A DNA stretch of 64,000 nucleotides from JADGHX01 sp035760965. Lineage in GTDB: Bacteria; Pseudomonadota; Gammaproteobacteria; Steroidobacterales; Steroidobacteraceae. A program made the translations under genes and the position numbers. Positions 26,896-35,987 of the stretch are shown here, piece after piece. The notes under the pieces were generated by a model. It was not told the origin of the DNA. It saw only the letters and a list, made by a program, of their open reading frames with translations, and searched no databases. Where the stretch lies: NCBI GenBank assembly GCA_035760965.1, contig DASTRY010000008.1, positions 62,001 to 126,000 of the forward strand, read 5' to 3'. The first letter of the stretch is position 1; each line of letters opens with the position of its first letter.

Positions 26896-27827
26896 TCCGC
26901 CACCGTGACGCGGTTACGGCCGGCGTGCTTGCTCGTGTAGAGCGCCGCGTCGGCGTCGCGCATCATGGCCGCCGCAGCGGCCTCGACGCTCATGGGCGCC
27001 TTGGGCAGCCCCGCCACGCCGAAGCTCGACGTCACGGTGAGCGCGCCCGTCGAAATCGGCATCGGTCGCTCCGCGCATGCCGCGCGCACTTTCTCCGCCG
27101 CGACGGCCGCGCCGGAGCAATCGGTCTCGGGCAGCACGATCGCGAACTCCTCGCCGCCGTAGCGGGCGATCCAGTCGCTCGGGCGAATGAGCGACTTGGC
27201 GAGCTCCGCGAAACGCTTCAGCACCTCGTCGCCGCTCGCGTGGCCGCGCTCGTCGTTGATGAGCTTGAAGCGATCGATGTCCGCCATGATCACCGCGAGC
27301 GGCCGATGGTAGTGCTGCGCGCGCTCGACTTCCTTCAGCAGCTGATCGTTCAGGTAGCGCCGGTTGTAGGTCCCGGCGAGCGGATCGGTGATCGACAGCA
27401 GTTGAATCTTCTCGTTCGCCTCGCGCAGCGACTGCTCGAGCTTCACGATGCGACTGCCGGCCGAGAGGCGCGCGAGCAGCTCCGCCTGATTTGCGGGCTT
27501 GCGCACGTAGTCGTTGGCGCCCGCACCGAGACCCGCGACGAGATCGTCGGTCGTGAGGTGACCCGTGAGCAGCAGGATGTAGATGTACGTGCTCAGGTTG
27601 GCGGCCCGCACGCGCCTGCACAGGGTCGGGCCGTCCATGCCGGGCATGTCCCAGTCGGTCAGCAGGATGTGATACTGGCCTTCGAGAATCTTCGTGAGCG
27701 CTTCCTCACCGTTCTCCGCGGTGTCGACGAGGTATCCGGCGCGGGAGAGCTGGCGCTCCAGCATCAGGCGCTGCGTCGGCTCGTCCTCGACGAGCAGCAG
27801 GCGGAACTTCTCTTCCGTGCCGCTCAT
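26889..27827 (-). CDS. response regulator with GGDEF output (diguanylate cyclase)
   Basis: A 312-residue protein: a receiver domain (1-120) with phosphoacceptor Asp in LLTDWDMPGMDG, followed by a GGDEF domain (about 145-305) with intact active site RYGGEEFAIV and DIDRFKLINDERGH, so diguanylate cyclase activity is expected. It starts with ATG overlapping the stop of the upstream hybrid kinase (ATGA), which suggests that kinase controls it. The convergent DedA gene overlaps its end by 7 bp. Confidence 0.93.
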   Translation of the reverse strand: MSGTEEKFRLLLVEDEPTQRLMLERQLSRAGYLVDTAENGEEALTKILEGQYHILLTDWDMPGMDGPTLCRRVRAANLSTYIYILLLTGHLTTDDLVAGLGAGANDYVRKPANQAELLARLSAGSRIVKLEQSLREANEKIQLLSITDPLAGTYNRRYLNDQLLKEVERAQHYHRPLAVIMADIDRFKLINDERGHASGDEVLKRFAELAKSLIRPSDWIARYGGEEFAIVLPETDCSGAAVAAEKVRAACAERPMPISTGALTVTSSFGVAGLPKAPMSVEAAAAAMMRDADAALYTSKHAGRNRVTVADQ

Positions 27828-30409
27828 GCCGCCATCTCCGCCGTGACGTAGCCCGCCGCGTCCGTGTAGGCGCGGCGCAAGGAATCCAGCGCCGCGCGCA
27901 GCTCGGGCAGCGGCTTTTCTTTCGCGTCTTTTTCGAGCGTCGCGGCCATCTTGGCGAGCTCGTGCGCGCAGATGCTCGAGCTGCCGCCCTTGAGCTTGTG
28001 CGCCATCGCGCTCAGCACCGCGCGATCGCCGGCCGACAGCGCGCGCTCGAGCTCCTCGACGATTCGCGCGCTGCTCTCGACGAAGGTCTCGCACAGCTCG
28101 TTCATGAAGTCGCGATCGTCGCCGACGATCGTGCGCAGCTGATCCAGGTCGACCGGCTTCGGGGCGAGCGCCGGCGCCGGCGTGGATGTTCCCGCAGCCG
28201 CGACTTGCGGCGGCATACCAGTCCGAAAGCCGTAGCGATCGAGCGTCTCGCACAGCCGCGGCAGCTCGAGCGGCTTCGCGAGCATCGCGTCCATGCCGGC
28301 GGCCGTGCAGCGTTCCAGCTCGTCCGTCATCGCGCTCGCCGTGAGCGCAACGATCGGCACGCGCTGGCCCGGCAGCTCGCGCGAGCGAATGGTACGTGCG
28401 GCGGTGAGGCCGTCCATGACCGGCATCTGCACATCCATCAGCACGAGCCCGAACTGATCGCGGAAGAATTCGTCGACGCCGCGTTGACCGTTCTCGGCGA
28501 CGACCACTTCACACCCGAGCCGCTGCAGGAAGCGCTTCGCCACCTGCTGATTCACGACGTTGTCTTCGACGACCAGCACCTTGCCCTTGTACTGGCCCAT
28601 GCCCTGCTCCACCGCGAGCGAGTTGCGCGTGACGAGGCCCTGATGGCGTCCCGTCTGCGCATCCTGCTCGCGCTCGAGCACGCGCTCGATGCACGCGCGC
28701 AGCTCGGTGCCGCGCACCGGCTTCGTCATGTAGGCCGCATACCCGGCGCGCACGAGATTGCTCACGTTGCCGTGCCGATCCACCGAGGTCAGCAGGATCA
28801 GCGGCGTCGTCGCGAGCGCCGGCGCGGATTTCACACGCGTCGCGAACTCGACGCCGTTGCTGTCCGGCATCTCGTCGTCGGCGATCACGATGTCGAACGG
28901 ATTGCCGGACTGCTGCGCCTCGCGCAGCGTCTTGATCGTTTCCGCCGCGGTCGATGCGACCACCACTTCGAAGCCGACGGGCTGCAGCTGTCCGCAGAGC
29001 ACGCGGCGATTGGTGGGATTGTCGTCCATCACGAGCACGCGCTTGCCGCGCGTGATCACGCGCGAGGTCGACACCGGGTCCGCCGCGTCGTAGATCGCCT
29101 CGAACGGCAGCGAGAAGGTGAACACCGAGCCGCCGCCCGGGCGCGAGGAGACATCGATCTTCCCGCCCATGAGATTCACGAGCCGGCGCACGATGGCGAG
29201 CCCGAGCCCCATGCCGCCGTAGTTGCGCGTGCTCGAATCGTCCGCTTGCACGAAGGGCTCGAACAGCCGCGCCATGACCTCTTCCGGCATGCCGATGCCC
29301 GTGTCGCGCACCTCGAAGCTCAACAGCGCGCGCCCGTTCTGGAGCGCGAGCGGGAAGACCTCGACGACGACCTCGCCCTGCTGGGTGAACTTGATCGCGT
29401 TGCTGATCAGGTTGGTCAGCATCTGGCGCAGCCGTGTCGGATCGCCGAGCACGCGATCGGGCACCCCGGGATCGACGTTGACGATGAGCTCGAGCTCCTT
29501 CGCCGCCGCGTGCACGGCCATCGCCATGCCGACGTCCTCGACGCAGTCCCGCACGTGGACAGGCACCCGCTCGATCTCGAGCTTGCCGGCTTCGATCTTC
29601 GAGTAGTCGAGGATGTCGTTGATGATGCCGAGGAGCGTGGTCGCGCTCGTGCGGATGGTCTCCGCGAACTCGCGCTGCGCCGACGTGAGCGGGGTGTCGA
29701 GCAGCAGCTCGGTCATGCCGATCACGCCGTTCATCGGCGTGCGGATCTCGTGACTCATGTTCGCGAGGAAGTTGCCCTTCGCGCGGATCGCGGCGGCTTC
29801 CGCGTCCTTCGCGGCGATGCGCGCTTCTTCCGCCTCGCGGGCCTTGGTGACGTCCTGCAGCGCTCCGGACAGACGCGTCACGACACCGTTCTTCACCTCG
29901 CCCGCGCCCATCACGCGCACCCACAGCCGCTTGCCGCGACGGGTGACGAACGGGACGGTGAGGTCGTACGGCGTGCCGTCCTTGAGCGCTTGGGTCACCG
30001 CCTTCTCGACCTGCGCGCGCGCCTCGCCCGGAAAGAAATTCAGCGTCTCGGCGAAGCTCGGCGGCATCGAGGGGTCGAGCTCCGCGATCCGGTACGCCTG
30101 ATCCGACCAGATCGGCGTCATCGTCGCGAGATCGATCTCCCAGCCGCCGATGCGCGCCATCGTGGCCACCGTGTCGAGCAGGTGCCGGCCGCGGCGCACC
30201 TGCGCCTCGGCGGCCTCGCTGCGCATGAGCGCCGCCTTGAGCGCCGCCTCCGAGCGCTCGCGCTCGCGGGCTTCCTGCTCGGCGGCCTGCCGCTCACGCT
30301 CCGCCGCCTGGCGCTCGCGCTCGGCGCGCTTGGCGCGGACGAAGAACCCGAGGGTGATCGCGATGAGCGCAGCGACGCCGGCGCCCGAATAAACGAGCGG
30401 CAGATTCAA
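27824..30409 (-). CDS. hybrid sensor histidine kinase, BarA-like architecture (PAS-HisKA-HATPase-REC-REC-HPt)
   Basis: An 861-residue inner-membrane kinase. There is one N-terminal transmembrane helix (VAALIAITLGFFV) and a charged Glu/Arg/Ala coiled coil (about 28-75), then a PAS domain (about 80-190). HisKA follows with NMSHEIRTPMNGVIGM, and HATPase with NLISNAIKFTQQGEV and GMGLGLAIVRRLV. There are two receiver domains (VLVMDDNPTNRR with IADDEMPD; VLVVEDNVVNQQ with LMDVQMPVMDG) and a C-terminal HPt domain with MAHKLKGGS. The first receiver keeps Asp in ADDE. It starts with TTG 30409, with GAGG very close. The co-transcribed REC-GGDEF protein is the likely output. Confidence 0.92.
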   Translation of the reverse strand: MNLPLVYSGAGVAALIAITLGFFVRAKRAERERQAAERERQAAEQEARERERSEAALKAALMRSEAAEAQVRRGRHLLDTVATMARIGGWEIDLATMTPIWSDQAYRIAELDPSMPPSFAETLNFFPGEARAQVEKAVTQALKDGTPYDLTVPFVTRRGKRLWVRVMGAGEVKNGVVTRLSGALQDVTKAREAEEARIAAKDAEAAAIRAKGNFLANMSHEIRTPMNGVIGMTELLLDTPLTSAQREFAETIRTSATTLLGIINDILDYSKIEAGKLEIERVPVHVRDCVEDVGMAMAVHAAAKELELIVNVDPGVPDRVLGDPTRLRQMLTNLISNAIKFTQQGEVVVEVFPLALQNGRALLSFEVRDTGIGMPEEVMARLFEPFVQADDSSTRNYGGMGLGLAIVRRLVNLMGGKIDVSSRPGGGSVFTFSLPFEAIYDAADPVSTSRVITRGKRVLVMDDNPTNRRVLCGQLQPVGFEVVVASTAAETIKTLREAQQSGNPFDIVIADDEMPDSNGVEFATRVKSAPALATTPLILLTSVDRHGNVSNLVRAGYAAYMTKPVRGTELRACIERVLEREQDAQTGRHQGLVTRNSLAVEQGMGQYKGKVLVVEDNVVNQQVAKRFLQRLGCEVVVAENGQRGVDEFFRDQFGLVLMDVQMPVMDGLTAARTIRSRELPGQRVPIVALTASAMTDELERCTAAGMDAMLAKPLELPRLCETLDRYGFRTGMPPQVAAAGTSTPAPALAPKPVDLDQLRTIVGDDRDFMNELCETFVESSARIVEELERALSAGDRAVLSAMAHKLKGGSSSICAHELAKMAATLEKDAKEKPLPELRAALDSLRRAYTDAAGYVTAEMAA

Positions 30410-30638
30410 GCCTCAAACCTGTCTGAAATGCGTTCGCGCGTCACGTGGCGGCGCCTCGAAAACGATGCATGTGCGACCTGCAAGGAGGGGCCGGACGCAA
30501 GGATAAACGAGCGCGCGCCGGCCGGGCACTGCTCGCGCGCGACCCCCATCACACGTTGCGAAAGTGGCCGCGCGGGGTGCGGTCGCCGCGCACAGCCGCT
30601 TTGGCGGGCGTGCAGTGACGGATGGCACAATTCGCCCC

Positions 30639-31088
30639 ATGGCGGAGCGAGTGAGAGGCTATGCGCATCGGGTCGACATCGAGAGCGATGTGGATTCCGT
30701 GTGGCGCGCGTTCACGGAAGTCGAGCATTTGTCGCGCTGGTGCTCGCCGGGGGCGCAGATTCGCGCCCGCGCGGGCGGACTCTTCCGTGCAAGTGTGGAC
30801 CGCGTCACAGAGCTGGATGCGCACATCGACGTGTTCGAGCCCGGCCGCCGCCTGCGACTGATCTACCTGCCTGCGCCGTCGCTTCCGGCCACGGACTCGG
30901 CCATCGTCGCGGACTTCATCATGGAGGGCACGCCGGGAGGTAGCATCGTCCGCGTGCTCGGCTCCGGGGTGCCGGACGGCGCGGAATGGGACTTGCCCTA
31001 CAAGCGCATGCGGGTCGGCTGGGAACGCGCCATGGCACGGCTGAAGGTCTACGTCGAAACGCAGATGAACAGGAAGGTGCCCCCATGA
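30639..31088 (+). CDS. SRPBCC (START-like) fold protein
   Basis: A 149-residue protein with a SRPBCC/AHSA1-type helix-grip fold: HRVDIESDVDSVWRAFTEVE at the N-terminus, the FEPGRRLRLIYLP strands and a C-terminal helix (GWERAMARLKVYVETQM). These bind hydrophobic ligands, but nothing indicates which one here. ATG 30639 is used; a GTG at 30615 is possible. A CACAAT -10-like hexamer preceded by TGG (30626-30631) lies 7 bp before the ATG and no ribosome site is seen, so the mRNA may be leaderless. The stop overlaps the next gene (ATGA). Confidence 0.8.
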   Translation: MAERVRGYAHRVDIESDVDSVWRAFTEVEHLSRWCSPGAQIRARAGGLFRASVDRVTELDAHIDVFEPGRRLRLIYLPAPSLPATDSAIVADFIMEGTPGGSIVRVLGSGVPDGAEWDLPYKRMRVGWERAMARLKVYVETQMNRKVPP

Positions 31089-31459
31089 TCGGCTTCCTCT
31101 TTCGCGCCGTGCTCGCCGCGCTCGGGCTATGGATCGCGACGCGCTGGGTGCGCGGCATCTACATCGACACGCCGACGACGCTCGTGCTCGCGGGGCTGCT
31201 GCTCGGCGTGGTGAACGCCGTCGTGCGGCCGATCGCGGTGATCCTCACGTTTCCGTTCACCGTGTTGACGCTCGGGCTCTTCCTGCTCGTCGTGAACGCG
31301 ATGATGCTCGGGCTCGTCGCCGCGCTCCTGCCCGGCTTTCACGTCAGCGGCTTCTGGGCCGCGTTCTTCGCGGCCCTCATTGTGAGCATCACCGGCTGGA
31401 TCGGCTCGCTGCTCTTCGGGACACACGCCCGCGTCGAGTTCTACCGCCGCAAGTGGTGA
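31085..31459 (+). CDS. small four-helix membrane protein (phage holin family 4 / mycobacterial 4TM type)
   Basis: A 124-residue very hydrophobic protein with four predicted membrane helices and the family pattern GLLLGVVNAVVRPIAVILTF, LTLGLFLLVVNAMML and SITGWIGSLL. Proteins of this family are widespread in bacteria; the holin label is historical and no lytic role is implied. It overlaps the upstream SRPBCC gene by 4 bp, so the two are probably translated together. Function unknown. Confidence 0.85.
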   Translation: MIGFLFRAVLAALGLWIATRWVRGIYIDTPTTLVLAGLLLGVVNAVVRPIAVILTFPFTVLTLGLFLLVVNAMMLGLVAALLPGFHVSGFWAAFFAALIVSITGWIGSLLFGTHARVEFYRRKW

Positions 31460-31463
31460 GCGG

Positions 31464-33449
31464 CTACTCGCGCGCCGTTGCGGGCTCGCCGGGCGGGACC
31501 GTCGTGTTGACGGACGTCGCGGTCCGATAGAGCAGCCACATCAGCCCGGCCAGCAGCAGCAGTCCGAGCCAGCCGCCGAACTGCAGCGATTCGGGGAGCG
31601 CGAGCAGATCGTCGCGATGACTCACGACGATCAGGATCGCGATCAGCACGCCGAGCAGCGCTTCGCCGGTGATGAGCCCCGCCGCGAACAGCATGCCCTT
31701 GCGGTTCAAGCGCTCGATTTCCTCGGGCGAATGGGTCGCGGCCGCGGAACCCGCGAGCAGCCGCTGCTGCACGTACCACGACAGCAAGCCACCGAGAAAA
31801 ATCGGCACTTCGAGCTCGAGCGGCAGATAGATGCCGACCGCCGCCGCCAGCACGGGCGAGCGAATGCCCGTCTTGCTCGTGCGCTTCAGAATTTCATCGA
31901 CGACGATGATGCCCGCGCCGGTCGCGATGCCGGTCATCACCATGCCCCAGGGAAGGTGGCCGCCGAACATGCCGCGCGCGACGGATTCCATGAGGGACGC
32001 TTGCGCGGACGCGAGCGCTCGCGGGTGCTCCGGCGTCGCGGGACCCATGCCGTACGCGTGCAGGAACAGATTCAGCGTGGGCGCCATGATCACGGCGACC
32101 GCGATGGCGCCGATCCCGATCATCACCTGCTGGCGCCACGGTGACGCGCCGATCATGTGTCCCGCTTTCAGGTCCTGCAGGTTGTCGCCTGCGATCGAGG
32201 CGGCACAGCACACGACGGCGCCGATCATGATCGTCGCCACCGGGCCGACGCTCGAGTCCCGTCCGAGCATGAGCGTGAGCACCAAGGCGGCGAAGAGAAT
32301 CGTGCAGATCGTGATGCCCGAGATCGGGCTGTTCGAGGAGCCGACGAGACCGGCGAGGTAGCCGCCCACCGAGCAGAACACGAACCCCGCCAGGATCATG
32401 ATGATCGTCATCGCCGTCGCGACGCCGAGATTGTCGACGATGGCGTAGTAGAGCGCCGCGAGGGGCAGCGTGAACAGGACGATGCCGCCGAGCACGTATT
32501 TCATGGGCAGATCGCGCTCGGTCGGCAGCAGGGCGTCCGCGACGCCCGCGCGCGTCGCCGCGAGTCCGCTGCGAATGCCGGAGAGAATGGAGCCGCGAAT
32601 GGTCCAGAGCGTCCACACGCCGCCGATGAGCATGGCGCCGACACCGAGATAGCGAATCTGCTCGGCGCGAATCACTGCCGCGGCATCCGCGGCGGACAGC
32701 CCGGCGACCGCGTGCGCGAGCTCGGGGTTGCCGTCGAGGAAGTACACGGCGTAGATCGGAATCGCGATGTTCCATGCGATGATGCCGCCAGCGAGCATCA
32801 CCGCGCCGACGTTCGCGCCGACGATGTAGCCGACGCCGACGAGCGCGGGCGAGAGGTTCGTGCCCATGTACGCGATGCCCTTGCCAACGTACGAGGCCCA
32901 CGCCGCCGTATCCGGAATGAGCTTCAAGCCACTCGCGGCGAGCAGCTTCAATGCGCCGCCCGCGGCCGCGGCGCCGCCGAGCACTTTGACGCCGGCACTG
33001 GGATTGTCGCCGGCGCGCAGCACTTCCGCCGCCGCCTGACCCTCGGGGAACGCCATGCGCTGCTCGACTACGAGCGAGCGCCGCAGCGGTACCGAAAAGA
33101 GGACGCCGAGCAACCCGCCGAGACCGCCGATGGCGAGCGTCCACCAGTAGTCGAACTCTTTCCATGCGCCGAGAAACACGAGCGCCGGCATCGTGAAGAT
33201 GATGCCGGAGGCGATCGAGCAGCCGGCCGACGCACCGGTGGAGACAATGTTGTTCTCGAGGATGCCGCCCTTGCCGAGCGCGCGGAGCACCGCCATCGAA
33301 ATGACGGCCGCGGGGATCGCCGAGGCGATGGTGAGACCGGCGAACAGGCCGATGTAGGCGTTGCCCGCCGCGAGCAGCATGGCAAGGATAATGGCGAGAA
33401 CGATGGCGCGCAGAGTCATCTGCGGCGGGTTCGAAGACGGCTGGCTCAT
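31464..33449 (-). CDS. OPT family oligopeptide/metal-chelate transporter
   Basis: A 661-residue inner-membrane protein with about 14-16 hydrophobic segments. OPT features include the N-terminal LAAGNAYIGLFAGLTIASAIP and ISMAVLRALGKGGILENNI, and central IAGDNLQDLKAGHMIGA. The family takes up oligopeptides or metal complexes driven by protons; the substrate here is not predictable. ATG 33449 has GGAGCG upstream. It ends 4 bp from the convergent small membrane protein gene. Confidence 0.92.
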   Translation of the reverse strand: MSQPSSNPPQMTLRAIVLAIILAMLLAAGNAYIGLFAGLTIASAIPAAVISMAVLRALGKGGILENNIVSTGASAGCSIASGIIFTMPALVFLGAWKEFDYWWTLAIGGLGGLLGVLFSVPLRRSLVVEQRMAFPEGQAAAEVLRAGDNPSAGVKVLGGAAAAGGALKLLAASGLKLIPDTAAWASYVGKGIAYMGTNLSPALVGVGYIVGANVGAVMLAGGIIAWNIAIPIYAVYFLDGNPELAHAVAGLSAADAAAVIRAEQIRYLGVGAMLIGGVWTLWTIRGSILSGIRSGLAATRAGVADALLPTERDLPMKYVLGGIVLFTLPLAALYYAIVDNLGVATAMTIIMILAGFVFCSVGGYLAGLVGSSNSPISGITICTILFAALVLTLMLGRDSSVGPVATIMIGAVVCCAASIAGDNLQDLKAGHMIGASPWRQQVMIGIGAIAVAVIMAPTLNLFLHAYGMGPATPEHPRALASAQASLMESVARGMFGGHLPWGMVMTGIATGAGIIVVDEILKRTSKTGIRSPVLAAAVGIYLPLELEVPIFLGGLLSWYVQQRLLAGSAAATHSPEEIERLNRKGMLFAAGLITGEALLGVLIAILIVVSHRDDLLALPESLQFGGWLGLLLLAGLMWLLYRTATSVNTTVPPGEPATARE

Positions 33450-33559
33450 GCACGCTCCGCGGCGATGCCCTAAAAGGGGGCTACTGTACCGCCGCGCTGT
33501 GCGGTTTACGAACGGTCGAGGAGAAGCTGGGCACGGCTCCGTGCAGGGGCCTGGAGGAG

Positions 33560-34390
33560 CTACGACGCGCCGTCGAACAAGCGTTCGAGCGCGGTGGTCA
33601 GCGGCTTCAGGAAGAACGCGTCCGTCGGCATGAGCTGCACGGACACACCGCGGCTCGTGAGGGCGTCCGCAACCACGGGGCCGACCGCTGCGACGCGCGT
33701 GCCGGCCAGTGCTGCGCGGACGGTCTCGACCGGGGCGAGCGCGAACAGACGGTTCACTTGCGCCATGCTCGTGAATGCGATCGCGTCGACGCCGCCCGCG
33801 GCAAGGCGCGTGAGCAACGCGAGCACGGCGTCATCCTCCGCCTTGCTCGCATAGACATAAGGCGCGACCGCGCGCACGGTGGCGCCCGCGGACTCGAGGA
33901 ATTTGATGAGCGGGCGGTTCGGCTCCGTACCGTAAAGCTGCACGCCCACTCGCCGGCCTGTGAGCGCCTCGGAGCTCAGGCGCGCGATGATGCCTTCGGT
34001 CGTTGGAATCTCGGCCGCGATGTCCGGCTTCAAACCCAACTCGCGGAGCGCGCGGGCAGGCTTCGGGCCCCGGGTAATTTTGCGGACGCGCGCGAGCTGC
34101 GCGACGAACGGCTCGCGCAGCGCGGGCTCGTGCCGATCGATACAGGCGAGCAGACGACGCACGCCTTCGCCGGTGAGCAGGATCAGGTCGTCGCATCCGC
34201 CGGCGGCGAGCTCGCGACACCACGCGAGCACGGGCTGCGGGTCGGGCGCATCCCGGATCGCAACGAGCGGGCAGCGGATCACCGTGGCGCCCCGTCGCTC
34301 GAGCATCGATGCGAACACTTCGAGCTCGCGCGCCTCGGGAATGGCGATCGTGCGACCGGCGAGCGGGCTTGGGATCGGGGACTGTTCCAT
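33560..34390 (-). CDS. hemD: uroporphyrinogen-III synthase (HemD family)
   Basis: The 276-residue protein has the two-domain HemD fold: AGRTIAIPEARELEVFASMLERR at the N-terminus, ILLTGEGVRRLLA, PTTEGIIARLSSE, the YGTEPNRPLIKFLESAGATV strand-helix and IAFTSMAQVNRLF. The family closes hydroxymethylbilane to uroporphyrinogen III, the precursor of heme and siroheme. Its nearness to the nitrate/nitrite genes suggests it supports siroheme supply for NirB; that link is inferred, and a separate housekeeping hemD probably exists elsewhere. Confidence 0.85.
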   Translation of the reverse strand: MEQSPIPSPLAGRTIAIPEARELEVFASMLERRGATVIRCPLVAIRDAPDPQPVLAWCRELAAGGCDDLILLTGEGVRRLLACIDRHEPALREPFVAQLARVRKITRGPKPARALRELGLKPDIAAEIPTTEGIIARLSSEALTGRRVGVQLYGTEPNRPLIKFLESAGATVRAVAPYVYASKAEDDAVLALLTRLAAGGVDAIAFTSMAQVNRLFALAPVETVRAALAGTRVAAVGPVVADALTSRGVSVQLMPTDAFFLKPLTTALERLFDGAS

Positions 34391-34461
34391 TTGCCGAAGA
34401 TGGTGGGCGTCGAGGTCGATACGCGCAAGACGGCGGCGGCATGCCCGGTCTATGCTGAAGC

Positions 34462-34830
34462 ATGCCGGTCAGCAAGGTTTTCCTCGGCTACGTGCTCGAG
34501 CAACTCGGCGGCCTGCCGCGAGTCACCGCGCGGCGCATGTTCGGCGGGATCGGCCTCTACTGCGATGGGCAGTTCTTCGGGCTCATCGACAACGACACTG
34601 TGTTCTTCAAAGTGGACGATACGAATCGCCCGGACTACGTGGCGCGCAACATGCCGGCGTTTCGTCCTTTTCGCGACCGCCCCGAGCTCAGCATGTCGTA
34701 TTTCGCGGTGCCCATCGATGCGCTCGAGGACCGCGACGAGCTCACGGTGTGGGCGCGCAAGTCCGTCGCAGCGGCCGCCTCATCTGCGAAGCCGCGAAAG
34801 CGTCGCACTAAATCTCCTCACAAGCTGTAG
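34462..34830 (+). CDS. TfoX N-terminal domain protein
   Basis: A 122-residue protein consisting of a TfoX_N domain (VTARRMFGGIGLYCDGQFFG and VFFKVDDTNRPDY) with a basic tail (PRKRRTKSPHK). The C-terminal helical domain of the competence regulator TfoX is absent, so a competence role cannot be claimed. TATGCT lies 5 bp before the ATG and there is no ribosome site. It overlaps the end of the convergent nasS by 13 bp. Confidence 0.83.
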   Translation: MPVSKVFLGYVLEQLGGLPRVTARRMFGGIGLYCDGQFFGLIDNDTVFFKVDDTNRPDYVARNMPAFRPFRDRPELSMSYFAVPIDALEDRDELTVWARKSVAAAASSAKPRKRRTKSPHKL

Positions 34831-35987
34831 TCGGCAGCGGGGTCGAACACGCTGTCATCGAAGAACCGCTCCGGCTTCATGTCGTACGCGGGAACGTCGA
34901 CGCGCAGCGGCGCGAGCGCGCGCCGGTAAATGTCGGGGCGATACGTGTTGCGGACGGCAAGCGCATGCGCAGGCGCCGGTTGGATCTGACCCCAGCGAAT
35001 CATCTGCGCATGGAACCACATCGCGTGGCTCACCCACGGAAAGGTCGCGGCATGTCGCGACGACACGAAGAAATCCGGGAGCATCGCCGGCGCAGCGTCT
35101 CGGGCAAGCGGCAGCGCGTTCGCGAGCGCGGCGTGCAGCAGTTCCGCGGGCGCATCGATGTAGCGTGACGCGGCGAGCATGTGCGCAAGGTCCGCGTGAT
35201 TCGCCGGGTCGTCGCACCACACGGCCGCTCGATACAGCGCGCGCAGCAACGCATCGAGCTTCGGCGCATTCTCTTGCGCCCACGACGCGCGGCAGCCGAG
35301 CACCTTTTCCGGACTATGCGGCCAGATCGCCGTCGTCGGCGTGACGATCGTTCCGACGCCCGCGGCCACCGCGACACTGTTCCACGGCTCGCCCACACAG
35401 AATCCATCGATCTGACCGGCACGCATCGCATCGACCAGAAAGGGCGGCGGAATCACGACGAGCCGCACGTCGCGATCGGGGTCGATGCCCACTGCGGCGA
35501 GCCAGTAACGCAGCTCGTAGTTGTGACAGGAGAACGGGTAGACCATGCCGAACGTCAGCGGCGACTCGTCGCCCCGCCCGTCGCGCGACATGGACCGCAA
35601 GCGCGCCCTGATCACTCGCGCCAGCGCGCTGCCCTGCATCTGCGGAGGCCCGCCGAGCGTCGCGCCCTCGTTGCGCATCTCCTGCCACAGCGCATTCGAG
35701 ACCGTGATCGCGTTGCCCCCGAGTCCGAGCGCGAAGGGCGCGATCAACGGCACTTGCAAGTGTCCGATGCCAAGCGTCGAAGCCACCGCCATGGGCCCGA
35801 GCAGATGGGCGGCATCGAAGTGGCCCACGATCAGCCGATCGCGGATGTTCGCCCAGGACGTTTCGCGCACGAGCGCGAGCTCCAGCCCCTCGGCGCGCGC
35901 GAAACCCTGCTCCAGCGCCGCGACGATGCACGCGCAATCGAGCAGCGGAATGAACCCCACGGTGATCTTCGCCGGTGCGCTGCTCAT
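34818..35987 (-). CDS. nasS: nitrate sensor NasS (NrtA-like binding protein without signal peptide)
   Basis: The 389-residue protein has the NrtA/SsuA-type periplasmic-binding fold (ITVGFIPLLDCACIVAALEQGF, FSCHNYELRYWLAAVGIDPD, DGFCVGEPWN, PHSPEKVLGC). It begins directly in the fold with no signal peptide, as expected of cytosolic NasS. In known systems NasS holds NasT inactive and releases it when nitrate or nitrite binds. ATG 35987 overlaps the nasT stop by one base (TGATG). No transporter permease or ATPase gene accompanies it, supporting a sensor role. Confidence 0.9.
   Translation of the reverse strand: MSSAPAKITVGFIPLLDCACIVAALEQGFARAEGLELALVRETSWANIRDRLIVGHFDAAHLLGPMAVASTLGIGHLQVPLIAPFALGLGGNAITVSNALWQEMRNEGATLGGPPQMQGSALARVIRARLRSMSRDGRGDESPLTFGMVYPFSCHNYELRYWLAAVGIDPDRDVRLVVIPPPFLVDAMRAGQIDGFCVGEPWNSVAVAAGVGTIVTPTTAIWPHSPEKVLGCRASWAQENAPKLDALLRALYRAAVWCDDPANHADLAHMLAASRYIDAPAELLHAALANALPLARDAAPAMLPDFFVSSRHAATFPWVSHAMWFHAQMIRWGQIQPAPAHALAVRNTYRPDIYRRALAPLRVDVPAYDMKPERFFDDSVFDPAADYSL

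Noticed and set aside
32157..33473. 438-codon forward frame opposite the OPT transporter
   Set aside because: Antisense shadow of a conserved membrane protein; highly charged, without motifs or ribosome site.
33488..33507. Hairpin ACCGC...GCGGT between hemD and the OPT gene as a terminator
   Set aside because: Stem of only 5 bp with an 8-nt loop and no proper T-run on the relevant strand.
34818..35987. NasS as an ABC nitrate-transporter binding protein
   Set aside because: No signal peptide and no permease or ATPase gene nearby; coupling to nasT fits the sensor role better.
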